The notes below the pieces were generated by a model. That model had not been told where the DNA came from and searched no databases. It worked only from the letters and a program-made list of their open reading frames with translations. The translations under genes were made by a program, and so were the position numbers. A stretch of 64,000 nt of DNA, from the NCBI GenBank assembly GCA_044224495.1, contig JBGAKG010000024.1:1-64000 (forward strand). The letters run 5' to 3'. Positions 21,642-30,476 of the stretch are shown piece after piece (the first letter of the stretch is position 1; each line of letters begins with the position of its first letter). The stretch comes from JBGAKG01 sp044224495. Its GTDB lineage: Bacteria > Myxococcota_A > Polyangia > Polyangiales > Polyangiaceae.

Positions 21642-24377
21642 ATGTCTCTCACCGGGATGTCGCGCGCGATGACCGCGGCCGAAGTGCGCCGCTCGTTCCT
21701 CGAGTTCTTCAAGTCGAAAGAGCACGAGGTCTGCGCCAGCGGCTCGTTGATCCCCGGGAACGACCCGACGCTCATGTTCGCGAACGCCGGCATGGTGCCG
21801 TTCAAGGACGTGTTCACCGGGAAGGACTCGCGTCCGTACAAGCGCGCGACGTCGAGCCAGAAGTGCATCCGCATCAGCGGCAAGCACAACGACCTCGAGA
21901 ACGTCGGCGTCACCGCGCGCCACCACACGTTCTTCGAGATGCTCGGGAACTTCAGCTTCGGTGACTACTTCAAGGAAGATGCGATCGCGTGGTCGTGGGA
22001 GCTCTTGACCAAGGTCTGGGGCCTGCCCGAGAACCGGTTCGTCCTGACGGTGTTCGGCGGAGCCGAGGGCGTCCCGGCCGACGACGAAGCGCGCGCGATC
22101 TGGAAGAAGGTCACCGGCTTCGGCGACGAGCGCATCATTGGGATCCCCGGCATCCCCGGCGACAACTTCTGGCAGATGGGGGACACGGGCCCGTGCGGGC
22201 CGTGCACCGAGCTCCACTTCTACCTCGGCGCGCTCGAAGAGGGCGCAGCCGCGCCGTACCACACGTTCGGCGAGGAGCCGCTCCCCGACGGGCGGGGGTG
22301 GTTCGAGATTTGGAATCTCGTCTTCATGCAGTTCGACCGCCGGAAGGATGGCGATGCGTTCGTCATGGACAAGCTTCCTGCGCCCAGCGTCGACACCGGC
22401 ATGGGCCTCGAGCGGGTCACGAGCGTCATCCAGGGCAAGACGACGAACTACGACACGGATCTCTTGCGCGCGCTCGTCGACAAGGCTTCGCAGATCTCGG
22501 GCAAGCCGTACGGCGGCACCCAGGCCGATGACGACGTCTCGATGCGCGTCATCGCCGATCACGCGCGCACCACCGCGTTCCTCATCGCCGAGGGCGTGAT
22601 CCCCGATCGCGCCGACCGTCCCTACGTCCTTCGGCGCGTCATGAGGCGTGCGATTCGGCACGGGCACCGGCTTGGGATCGCGCGCCCCTTCCTGCACGAG
22701 GTCGCGCTCGAGGTCGTCGCGCTCATGGGCGACGTCTACCCCGAGCTGGTCGCGCGCAAAGAGATGATCGCGAGCGTCACCGAGCAGGAAGAGATTCGCT
22801 TCCGCGAGACGCTCGAGCGTGGGCTCAAGCTGCTCGACGACGAGATTGCGTCGCTCCGCGAGCGCGGTGCGACGACCATCCCGGGCGACACCGTGTTCAA
22901 GCTGTACGACACGTACGGTTTCCCCCACGACTTGACCGAGGTCATCGCGCGGGAGCGCGGGCTCGGCGTCGACGTCGCCGGGTACAATGCCGCGCTCGCG
23001 GAAGCGAAGGCGCGGAGCCAGGGCTCGAAGGTGGGCGAAGAGGCCGTCGCCGACGTGTGGCGCACGGTCTCCACCGCAATCCAGAAGAGCGCGCCGAACG
23101 GCATTCGCTTCACGGGCTACGAGCGCGAAGAAGGGGCCGCGAAGGTGCTCGCGCTCGTGAAGGACGGAGCGCTGGCCGAAGAGGCGGGGCAGGGCGACGT
23201 CGTCGACGTCGTCGTGGACGTCACGCCGTTCTACGGCGAGGCGGGCGGACAGGTCGGCGATCACGGCGTGATCACGGCGGGCGCGACGAAGGTGCACGTC
23301 ACGGACACGCAGAAGCCGCTCGCGGGGCTCGTCACGCACCACGGCGAGGTCACGACCGGCACGTTGCGCGTGGGCGACGCGGTGAAGCTCGAGGTCGACC
23401 ACGGGCGCCGCACGGCGACGCGGCGCAACCACTCCGCGACGCACTTGCTGCACTGGGCGCTTCGCACCGTGCTCGGCGAGCAGGCGACGCAGAAGGGCTC
23501 GCTCGTCGGTCCCGATCGCCTGCGCTTCGATTTCCTGCACGGAAAGCCCCTCACGGCGCACGAGATCTCGCTCATCGAAGACATGGTGAACGACAAGATC
23601 CTCGGGAACGCCCCGGTCGAGACCGAGGTGATGAACCAGGAGGAAGCGCGCAAGAAGGGCGCGATGGCCATCTTCGAAGAGAAGTATGGGGACGTCGTCC
23701 GCGTGCTCACGATGACCAAGGACTCGGTCGAGCTCTGCGGCGGCACGCACGCCCGTGCGCTCGGCGAGATCGGGCTCTTCAAGATCGTGAGCGAGGGCGG
23801 CGTCTCGGCCGGCGTGCGCCGGATCGAGGCGGCGACGGGCAAGAACGCGCTCGCCTACGTCCAGAAGCTCGAGGGCACGCTCGATGCGACCGCGCAGGTG
23901 CTGAAGAGCGGAAAAGACGGCGTGAGAGACCGCGTCGAGAAGCTGCTCGATCAGTCGAAGCAGCAGGAGAAGGAGATCGCCGATCTCAAGCGCAAGCTCG
24001 CGATGGCGGCGACGGGCGGCGGCGCCGGCGGCGGCGATCAGCTCGCCGCAGCGCGCGAGATCCCCGGTGGGAAGGCGCTCGCGGTTCGAGTCGACGTCGG
24101 CGACGCGGCCACGTTGCGCGAGCTGGCCGAGAAGCTGCGCGACAAGCTCGGCGAAGGCGTCGTGCTCGTCGGTGCGGCCGCCGGCGACAAGGCGATGCTC
24201 GTCTGCACGGTCTCGAAGGGGCTCACCGACCGCTACAAGGCCGGGGACATCATCCGCTCCGTCGCCGAGGTCGTGGGCGGGAAGGGCGGGGGACGCCCCG
24301 ACATGGCCCAGGCGGGCGGTCCGGACGTCTCCAAGCTCGATGACGCGCTCGCGAGCTTCTACGCTCGGCTAGCATGA
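21642..24377 (+). CDS. alaS: Alanyl-tRNA synthetase
   Basis: 911 residues (902 from ATG 21669, whose MTAAEVRRSFLEFFKSK matches the usual N-terminus). Class II aminoacylation core at the N-terminus (GNDPTLMFANAGMVPFKDVFTG, RHHTFFEMLGNFSFGDYFKE), a tRNA-recognition helical part, and an editing domain with zinc ligands NHSATH (597-601) and CGGTH (699-703). A coiled-coil and the DHHA1 domain with Gly-rich GKGGGRPDMAQAGG at the end complete it. It charges tRNA-Ala and clears Ser/Gly mischarging (EC 6.1.1.7). Complete and intact; a lipoprotein gene starts 4 bp after its stop. Confidence 0.98.
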   Translation: MSLTGMSRAMTAAEVRRSFLEFFKSKEHEVCASGSLIPGNDPTLMFANAGMVPFKDVFTGKDSRPYKRATSSQKCIRISGKHNDLENVGVTARHHTFFEMLGNFSFGDYFKEDAIAWSWELLTKVWGLPENRFVLTVFGGAEGVPADDEARAIWKKVTGFGDERIIGIPGIPGDNFWQMGDTGPCGPCTELHFYLGALEEGAAAPYHTFGEEPLPDGRGWFEIWNLVFMQFDRRKDGDAFVMDKLPAPSVDTGMGLERVTSVIQGKTTNYDTDLLRALVDKASQISGKPYGGTQADDDVSMRVIADHARTTAFLIAEGVIPDRADRPYVLRRVMRRAIRHGHRLGIARPFLHEVALEVVALMGDVYPELVARKEMIASVTEQEEIRFRETLERGLKLLDDEIASLRERGATTIPGDTVFKLYDTYGFPHDLTEVIARERGLGVDVAGYNAALAEAKARSQGSKVGEEAVADVWRTVSTAIQKSAPNGIRFTGYEREEGAAKVLALVKDGALAEEAGQGDVVDVVVDVTPFYGEAGGQVGDHGVITAGATKVHVTDTQKPLAGLVTHHGEVTTGTLRVGDAVKLEVDHGRRTATRRNHSATHLLHWALRTVLGEQATQKGSLVGPDRLRFDFLHGKPLTAHEISLIEDMVNDKILGNAPVETEVMNQEEARKKGAMAIFEEKYGDVVRVLTMTKDSVELCGGTHARALGEIGLFKIVSEGGVSAGVRRIEAATGKNALAYVQKLEGTLDATAQVLKSGKDGVRDRVEKLLDQSKQQEKEIADLKRKLAMAATGGGAGGGDQLAAAREIPGGKALAVRVDVGDAATLRELAEKLRDKLGEGVVLVGAAAGDKAMLVCTVSKGLTDRYKAGDIIRSVAEVVGGKGGGRPDMAQAGGPDVSKLDDALASFYARLA

Positions 24378-24381
24378 GCGG

Positions 24382-24900
24382 ATGACGACCTTTGGCATGC
24401 GCCGAATCGTGGTCTCGTGCGTCGTCCTTGCCTGCGGGTGCGGCGGGGCTTCGTTTTCCTCCTCCTCGCATTGGGTGGGGACGCCAATTGCCGTCGAGTC
24501 GGTCAAGGTCTTCTCCGAGCACCACAGCCGGGTGGGGTATCGCGAGGTAGGATTCGTGACGGCGTCGGGAGGAAGCTTCGATTCGGCGACGACGTCGGCA
24601 AAGCAGACCGGCGCCGAACACGGATGTGCGGCGCTCGGAGTGGAATCCCAGAGCGTATCCGGCAATGCAGCCGGATCGAGCTGGGGGGCAACCAAGACCA
24701 CGGTTCGATTCTCTTGTCTCGTGCGTGATTCACGAGTGAAGGCGGTGAGTAGCTCGTCCACCGCATCCGCGTGTACGCCACAGTGTCGGTCGGGCTACGA
24801 CTGCGTCGAAGACAGCTGTGTCAGTGCATGCAATCCAGCGTGCGCGGAGGGTGAGGTCTGCAAGGGCCACGGCGAATCGGCCGAGTGCGCGAGCCCGTGA
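24382..24900 (+). CDS. Small Cys-rich lipoprotein
   Basis: 172 residues. Lipoprotein signal VVSCVVLAC (Cys18; ATG at 24397 is another start). A middle domain (residues 30-110) has no known motif. The C-terminal Cys-rich tail CTPQCRSGYDCVED..CNPACAEGEVC is an EGF/Stig-like pattern frequent in myxobacterial secreted proteins. The gene starts 4 bp after alaS and its stop is followed at once by the GTG of the metallophosphoesterase gene, so the three may be co-transcribed. Function unknown. Confidence 0.7.
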   Translation: MTTFGMRRIVVSCVVLACGCGGASFSSSSHWVGTPIAVESVKVFSEHHSRVGYREVGFVTASGGSFDSATTSAKQTGAEHGCAALGVESQSVSGNAAGSSWGATKTTVRFSCLVRDSRVKAVSSSSTASACTPQCRSGYDCVEDSCVSACNPACAEGEVCKGHGESAECASP

Positions 24901-24901
24901 C

Positions 24902-25558
24902 GTGAGCGCGCGCATCGTCTGCGTCTCCGACACGCACTCGTTTCACGACGAGCTCGTCGTCCCCGATGGGGACGTGTTCGTGCACGCGGGGGACATGTGC
25001 CGGGGCGGCGAGCTCCCCGAGCTCGCGGTCGCGGCCGGTTGGATCCGGCGGCTACCGCACGCGCACAAGGTGGTGATCGCCGGCAACCACGACTGGGCGT
25101 TCGCGCTCCAGCCCGAGCTCGCGCGCGAGCTCTTCGCGGGCATCACGTACCTGCAGGATGCATCGGCCACCGTCGCCGGGCTCTCGTTCTGGGGCAGCCC
25201 GTGGCAGCCGGAGTACAACGACTGGGCGTTCAACCTCCCGCGCGGCGCGGCGCTCGCGGAGAAGTGGGCGCTCGTGCCGACTGGACTGGACGTGCTCGTC
25301 ACGCACGGGCCGCCGGCGGGCTTCGGCGATCGCTCGAGCTCCGCGGGCCGGAATGGCTGCGAGGACTTGCTCGCGCGCGTCCGCGTGGCGAAGCCGCGCC
25401 TGCATCTGTTCGGGCACATCCACGACGACGGCGGCGCGTGGCTCGATCAGGACACGTGGTACGTGAACGTCACGACGTGGGAGTGCGAGCGGGCGGCGAC
25501 CGTGATCGACGTCGACGCCGACGCGATCCACGTGCATGCGCCGCCGGCGCGGCGCTAA
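24902..25558 (+). CDS. Calcineurin-like metallophosphoesterase
   Basis: 218 residues from GTG 24902, one base after the upstream stop; the ATG at 24818 would overlap the upstream gene by 83 bp. Metal-site motifs in order: SDTHSF (DxH), HAGDMCRGG (GDxx), AGNHDWAF (GNHD), THGPPAGFG and FGHIHDD (GHxH). All five motif groups are present, so it should be catalytic with two metals. Family members hydrolyse phosphodiesters or phosphomonoesters; the substrate is unknown. The stop codon abuts the stop of the convergent aldo/keto reductase with no gap. Confidence 0.9.
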   Translation: MSARIVCVSDTHSFHDELVVPDGDVFVHAGDMCRGGELPELAVAAGWIRRLPHAHKVVIAGNHDWAFALQPELARELFAGITYLQDASATVAGLSFWGSPWQPEYNDWAFNLPRGAALAEKWALVPTGLDVLVTHGPPAGFGDRSSSAGRNGCEDLLARVRVAKPRLHLFGHIHDDGGAWLDQDTWYVNVTTWECERAATVIDVDADAIHVHAPPARR

Positions 25559-26533
25559 TCAGTCGCGCCCGTCGGGTGCGTTCCCCAAGATTGCGTCGAT
25601 CGCCTTCATCGCCCCCGCGTCGAGCTTCTCGGCGATCGCGGCGGCCTTCATGTTCTCGGCCACCTGCGCGGGGCGGCTCGCGCCGGTGATGACGCTGCTC
25701 ACGTTCTCGTTCTTGAGGCACCACGCGATCGCGAGCTGCGCGAGCGAGGCGCCGTGGTCCTTCGCGATCGGCTCGAGCTTCTTCACCTTCGCGATGCGCT
25801 CGTCGCTCAGCACCATCTCTCCGAGCCACTTCATGTTGTCGAGATCGAGCCGGCTCCCCTTGGGGATGCCGTCGTTGTACTTGCCCGTGAGCACCCCGGA
25901 GGCGAGGGGGCTCCAGATCGTCGTCCCATAGCCGAGCTCCTTGAAGAGCGGGAGGTACTCGTGCTCCATCCGGCGCCGGTGGAACATGTTGTATTGCGGC
26001 TGCTCCATGACCGGCGGCGTGAGGTGGTTCTCCTTCGCGATGCCGTGCGCACGCAGGATGTCCGCGGCGCTCCACTCGCTCGTGCCCCAGTAGAAGACCT
26101 TCCCCTGCTTCACCAGGATGTCCATCGCGCGCACGGTCTCTTCGATCGGCGTCTCCGGATCGGGACGGTGGCAGAAGCAGAGGTCGACGTACTCGAGGTC
26201 GAGCCGGCGCAGCGCGGCGTTCACGCCTTCGAGGACGTGCTTGTGGGAGAGCCCTTTGTCGTTGGGCCCGTCGCCGCCCCAGAAGATCTTGGTGGAGACG
26301 ACATAGGACTCGCGCCGCCAGCCCGCGCGCTTGAGCGCTTTGCCCATGACGATTTCGGCGTTGCCGCTCGCGTAGGCCTCGGCGTTGTCGAAGAAGTTCA
26401 CCCCGGCGTCCCACGCCGCGGTCATGCACTCGTAGGTCGGATCCTCGCCGATCTGGCCGCCGACCGTGACCCACGCGCCGTACGAGAGCTCGGAGACCTT
26501 GAGCCCCGCCTTCCCAAGCCTGCGGTAACGCAT
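25559..26533 (-). CDS. Aldo/keto reductase (potassium-channel beta-subunit-like)
   Basis: 324 residues, full length. TIM-barrel NADPH reductase: RRLGKAGLKVSELSYGAW, the catalytic Asp in NFFDNAEAYASGNAE with Tyr after it, Lys in YVVSTKIFWG, His in FCHRPDPETPIEE, and the cofactor-binding ITGASRPAQVAENM. The GKAGL start and YGTTIWSPLASGVLTGKY match the Kv-beta/YghZ branch, which reduces aldehydes. The substrate is unknown. It diverges from the lipoprotein at 26561 with only 27 bp between starts and ends flush with the metallophosphoesterase gene. Confidence 0.92.
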   Translation of the reverse strand: MRYRRLGKAGLKVSELSYGAWVTVGGQIGEDPTYECMTAAWDAGVNFFDNAEAYASGNAEIVMGKALKRAGWRRESYVVSTKIFWGGDGPNDKGLSHKHVLEGVNAALRRLDLEYVDLCFCHRPDPETPIEETVRAMDILVKQGKVFYWGTSEWSAADILRAHGIAKENHLTPPVMEQPQYNMFHRRRMEHEYLPLFKELGYGTTIWSPLASGVLTGKYNDGIPKGSRLDLDNMKWLGEMVLSDERIAKVKKLEPIAKDHGASLAQLAIAWCLKNENVSSVITGASRPAQVAENMKAAAIAEKLDAGAMKAIDAILGNAPDGRD

Positions 26534-26560
26534 GACCCTGTGCTACCACGTTCCGGCGCC

Positions 26561-27007
26561 ATGAAGTCGTCCCCGGTCCTCGCCTCGATTGCGCTCGTGC
26601 TCGGTCTCGTCGTCGTCGGTTGCAACGGCACGAAGGACGAAGCGAAGAACCTCGCCACCGCCGTGGACGCCTACCGCAAGGCGCCGAACGAGAAGAAGCC
26701 GGAGCTGGCGGACGCGCTCGACAAGGTGCCGTGCTCCGATCCCGAGGTGTGCGACGCCAAGACCGCGTGCACCAAGGCCGCCGACGAAACCGCCAAGGGG
26801 CTGCGCTTGCAGAGCGACCTCGAGAAGCGGCTCGAGGACGTGAAGGCGGGCAAGATCCTCCCGGGCTCGCCCGAGGCGCTGAAGATCTCGCTCGACGTCC
26901 ACGAGGCGGACGATCTCCTCGCGAGCGGGATGAAGGACCTCGACGAGTGCGACAACCGCCTCATCAAGCTGCGTGTAAAATACAATATTCCGTCGGCGCC
27001 GCCTTGA
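26561..27007 (+). CDS. Small lipoprotein, unknown function
   Basis: 148 residues. Lipoprotein signal MKSSPVLASIALVLGLVVVGC (Cys21). The mature part is helical and charged with two CxxxxxC pairs (KVPCSDPEVC and KTACTK), and ends LIKLRVKYNIPSAPP. No family was recognised. It converges on the AsnB gene with a 2-bp gap. Confidence 0.7.
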   Translation: MKSSPVLASIALVLGLVVVGCNGTKDEAKNLATAVDAYRKAPNEKKPELADALDKVPCSDPEVCDAKTACTKAADETAKGLRLQSDLEKRLEDVKAGKILPGSPEALKISLDVHEADDLLASGMKDLDECDNRLIKLRVKYNIPSAPP

Positions 27008-27009
27008 GG

Positions 27010-28911
27010 CTAGGCCGCCGCGGGCATGGCCGGTGGAGCCCCCACCCACTCGCGCCGCTTGCGGAGCCAGACCTCGATCGTCAGGAGGAGCCAGAGTTGG
27101 AGCCCGTTGTTGGCCACGCCACGGTCGTGACGACCGAGGACGTCGCGAACGAGCTCCGGTTCGATCCAGTCTTCGAGCCGTGCTCCGTCCCCCAACATGT
27201 CGTGGACGTAGTCGCGGAGTGTCGTGCGGAACCAGGTGTCGAGGGGAACGCCGAACCCCATCTTGCGCCGGCGTTGCGCGATCGCCGGAGGAAGCAGATC
27301 GCTGCACGCGCGCTTGAGGATCCACTTGGTGGACGTCCCACGACGGAGCCACTTCGCGGGAAGTCGGGCAGCCAAATCGAGCAGACCGGTGTCGAGGAAA
27401 GGCGACCGAACCTCGAGGGAGTGGGCCATCGAGCAGCGGTCGGCTTTGACGAGCAGGTCGTACGGTAAGTAGGTGTCGAAGTTGTAGGCGAGAGCTCGCG
27501 CGAGGGGGGGGGCCGCGCCCCAGTCGGCGACGATCTCCCGCGTGAGGTTCTTTGCGCGAGCCATTGCCGCCGAAGTCGCGAGTTCGTGTCGCAACACCGG
27601 CGCGGTTTCGCAATCGAAGAAGGTGATCCAACCGTGAAGGCGGTCGGCTAGCGGCCTCCCGAGCGCGCGAGCGAACCGACGGATGCGGTGGCGGGATGTG
27701 GCTCCGTCAGCGTGTCCCGTCCCGCTCCATCGCGCTAGGGCCGCGCGGAGCGCCTCTGGAATGCGCTCGGCGAGCTCGGCTGCCACCAGTCGGGGGTAGC
27801 CGCAGAATGCCTCGTCTCCTCCGTCGCCCGAGAGTGCCACCGTCACGTGTCGCCTCGTCAGCATGCTGACGACCGACGTCGGGATCGCCGACGAGTCCCC
27901 GAACGGTCCGTCGTGGTGCCAGACGAGCCTCTCGACCAGATCGAAGCTGGTCGGTTCGAGTACGAACTCCGTGTGCTCCGTTCGGAAAAACTTCGCGGCG
28001 ACGCGGGCGTACTCGGTCTCGTCGAACCGCGGGTCACCCGAGAATCCGATCGAGAACGTCTTCACCGGCCGCGTCGAATGGCGTGCCATGGCCCCCACGA
28101 CGAGCGTGGAGTCGATCCCGCCTGACAGGAAAGCACCGACGGGCACGTCGGCTTCCATGCGGCGCGCCACGGCGGCCTCGAAGCGATGACGGAGCTCGCG
28201 CTCCGTTTCGGGGAGACTGCTCGTCACTCGGGGGGCGTCGAACGGTGGCCGGTAGTAGCGGCTCACGCGGGGGGAGCCGTCGCGGCGGAGCAGGAGTCTG
28301 CTGGCTGGTGGCAGTGCGTTCACGCCAGCGTGGATGGTCCGTGGTGCGGGCACGTATCCGAATGCCAGGAGTAGCGGGAGGCTCTCCGTATCGGGCTCCA
28401 GGTCGAGGCCGGCTCCGCTCAGTGCCTTCACCTCGGAGCCGAACCAAAGCGTTCCGTCTCGGAGTGCCCAATACAGCGGCTTCTTTCCGGCGCGGTCCGT
28501 TGCGAGCAAGAGCTCGCCACGCTCGACGGAAAAAGCGCCGAACGCGAACATCCCGTCCAGCTTCTCGACGACGGCGTCGCCCCAGAGCCGGTATCCCTCG
28601 AGCAGGACCTCGGTGTCGCTTCGCGAGCGAAAGACCACCCCGTGCGCCCGCAGCTCGTCGCGGAGCTCGTGGTGATTGTAGATCTCACCGTTGAACGTGA
28701 CCGCGAACCGCCCGTCGGGGGTTTGCATGGGCTGCGCGCCGCCTGGCGTCAGGTCGAGGATGGAGAGCCGCACGTGCCCGAGCGTCGCGCCTTCGAGGCG
28801 AACGATCCCCGACGCATCCGGGCCGCGGTGGTTCATCGCCGCGAGGGCACGGCGGACGTCGACGGACGGGTCTCGCGCGCCGGGTCCCACGATTCCAAAG
28901 ATGCCACACAT
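27010..28911 (-). CDS. Glutamine-dependent asparagine synthase-family amidotransferase
   Basis: 633 residues. N-terminal class II glutaminase with nucleophile Cys2 (MCGIFGIVG), NHRGPDASG and FNGEIYNH. The C-terminal ATP-pyrophosphatase domain has the PP-loop LSGGIDSTLV at about 262-271 and SGDGGDEAFCGYPR. It adds glutamine-derived ammonia to an activated carboxyl. In polysaccharide loci, AsnB-like enzymes such as WbpS are linked to uronamide formation; that use here is inferred from position. It ends the minus-strand pair with the Gly-rich gene 17 bp upstream. It is a different subtype from the AsnB at 38306. Confidence 0.88.
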   Translation of the reverse strand: MCGIFGIVGPGARDPSVDVRRALAAMNHRGPDASGIVRLEGATLGHVRLSILDLTPGGAQPMQTPDGRFAVTFNGEIYNHHELRDELRAHGVVFRSRSDTEVLLEGYRLWGDAVVEKLDGMFAFGAFSVERGELLLATDRAGKKPLYWALRDGTLWFGSEVKALSGAGLDLEPDTESLPLLLAFGYVPAPRTIHAGVNALPPASRLLLRRDGSPRVSRYYRPPFDAPRVTSSLPETERELRHRFEAAVARRMEADVPVGAFLSGGIDSTLVVGAMARHSTRPVKTFSIGFSGDPRFDETEYARVAAKFFRTEHTEFVLEPTSFDLVERLVWHHDGPFGDSSAIPTSVVSMLTRRHVTVALSGDGGDEAFCGYPRLVAAELAERIPEALRAALARWSGTGHADGATSRHRIRRFARALGRPLADRLHGWITFFDCETAPVLRHELATSAAMARAKNLTREIVADWGAAPPLARALAYNFDTYLPYDLLVKADRCSMAHSLEVRSPFLDTGLLDLAARLPAKWLRRGTSTKWILKRACSDLLPPAIAQRRRKMGFGVPLDTWFRTTLRDYVHDMLGDGARLEDWIEPELVRDVLGRHDRGVANNGLQLWLLLTIEVWLRKRREWVGAPPAMPAAA

Positions 28912-28928
28912 GGTTCAGCGCCTCACGC

Positions 28929-30413
28929 TCACGGTGACTTCGGACCGAGGTACTGGATTGCGAGCCCGTCGATGCCGCTCCCACCGGTGGCGCCCTTCGG
29001 TCCGCCACCCGCGCCGCCGCTCTTTGCCGCGCCGATGGTGAAGATGGTCGCCTTGTCGAGCTCGAGCTGCTTCGTGCCGACGCTGATTACGCCAATCGAC
29101 GAGCCCCCTGCACCACCGCCGCCGCCGCCGCCAGCGCCGCCTTTCCCGCCCGCACCACCCGCGCAGTAAGGGAAAATGGCGAAGTTTCCGATGCCTCCCG
29201 CACCCCCGGCCTGACCGGCGGAACCGTCGCCGCCCTTGCCGCCGTCTCCGCCGTCGCCCGTCGTGATGGTGGAGCTCTGAATGCGGACCGTCCCGTTGAG
29301 CGACGCGATACCGATGCTGGCACCGCCACCACCGCCGCCCTTGCCTCCGCGCCCGCCGCAGCCGCCGCAGCCGCCGCCGCCGCCGACCTCCTGATCCGGA
29401 CGGCCGGAGCCCCCGCCGCCACCTTGGCCGACGCCGCCCTCCAGCCCGTCCTGGCCGCGCGTGGGCGCCCAGCCGTTGCTGCTCAGCGCACCGATACCTC
29501 CGGCACCCTTCACCACGTCCGCCGCGAGCCCGATCGCGCCGTCGAACGCCGATGCCGAGCCGATGGGGTTGCACGGCGACGAGGGCCCGAGCGGGTACGG
29601 GGTGCCCGCGTTCGCTGCGGCGCCGGCGATGGTCGGCGTACCGGCGCTCGGGTTCGGCACCGGCGCCGTGCCGCCGCCGCCGCCGCCGCCGGTCGTCGAG
29701 CCGGTGCTGCAGGTGCAGCTCGTCGCGGTCGCAGCCTTCGCGCCAGCAGGGTCCGCGCCCTTCTGCGCGGCCGTCGACCATGCGTCGCCCGGCGAGCCGT
29801 CCGCACCGGCCGCGCCCTTTCCGGCGAAGAGCTTCACGCGGCGGAAGGTCATGCCGGGGGCAGCCTCGACGTAGACGGCGATGCTCGAAGCGCCCGGCGT
29901 GTCCGCATCCTTCGCGTGGAGCTCGAACGTCTCGATCACGCTCGCGCTCCCCGTGATCTTCGCGACGTACCCAGGCTTGGTGGGGGCGAGGCTCACCGTG
30001 GTCGCCGCGTAGGACCAGTCGGCGCACTGGAAGCCCCCATGCAAGGCCACGCCCTGCGCCGTCCCGTCGAGGCTGATCTGCTCTTCGTACACGCCCGTGC
30101 AGACGTAGACGTCGCGCCGCTCGGGGTCGGCCTTCGCCTTGTCGATCCCGGCCTGCACCGTGCGGAGCGGCGCGGCCTTCGTCCCCGGGTTCGTGTCGGC
30201 GCCAGTGGGAGCCACGAAGATCCCCCGCGCGTCGGAGACGTCGCATCCCCCCTGATCCAGCGGCTTCGACGCGTCGCAACCGCCGCCCGGGATGTCGGGG
30301 GTGGTGATCGGCGAGCCCGGGGTGTCCCCGCCACCGCAGTGCAGCACCGCCCCCCCGAGGAGCGTACCGAAGAGGAAGAGCCGTACCGGAAAAAGCCGCG
30401 AGATCTCGCTCAT
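28929..30413 (-). CDS. Gly-rich DUF1565-like surface lipoprotein
   Basis: About 494 residues. Probable lipoprotein signal (LFLFGTLLGGAVLHCGGGD, Cys26). Residues 60-130 resemble the DUF1565 start of right-handed beta-helix proteins (GIFVAPTGADTNPGTKAAPLRTVQ). The rest is long Gly/Ala-rich repeats (GGGGGSGRPDQEVGGGGGCGG, GGDGGKGGDGSAGQAGG) separating strands that each end near 'TIT', 'VIS' or 'TIFTIG', as expected for a beta-helix with Gly-rich turns. Such proteins are often labelled PE-PGRS-like in myxobacteria without relation to mycobacterial PE proteins. Likely at the cell surface. Confidence 0.75.
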   Translation of the reverse strand: MSEISRLFPVRLFLFGTLLGGAVLHCGGGDTPGSPITTPDIPGGGCDASKPLDQGGCDVSDARGIFVAPTGADTNPGTKAAPLRTVQAGIDKAKADPERRDVYVCTGVYEEQISLDGTAQGVALHGGFQCADWSYAATTVSLAPTKPGYVAKITGSASVIETFELHAKDADTPGASSIAVYVEAAPGMTFRRVKLFAGKGAAGADGSPGDAWSTAAQKGADPAGAKAATATSCTCSTGSTTGGGGGGGTAPVPNPSAGTPTIAGAAANAGTPYPLGPSSPCNPIGSASAFDGAIGLAADVVKGAGGIGALSSNGWAPTRGQDGLEGGVGQGGGGGSGRPDQEVGGGGGCGGCGGRGGKGGGGGGASIGIASLNGTVRIQSSTITTGDGGDGGKGGDGSAGQAGGAGGIGNFAIFPYCAGGAGGKGGAGGGGGGGAGGSSIGVISVGTKQLELDKATIFTIGAAKSGGAGGGPKGATGGSGIDGLAIQYLGPKSP

Positions 30414-30476
30414 GGGCACGGATGATAGCGCGAGGTTACAACCTGCCCAAGGCGTGCTAATCCGTGGCCCTCACCG

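Noticed and set aside
21504..23750. 748-codon open frame opposite alaS
   Set aside because: It is the shadow of alaS on the other strand; the product is Arg/Glu-rich with no recognisable motif.
29424..30425. Long open frame opposite the Gly-rich gene at 28929
   Set aside because: Gly codons (GGN) read antisense give long Ala/Pro/Arg frames; no motif and no ribosome site.
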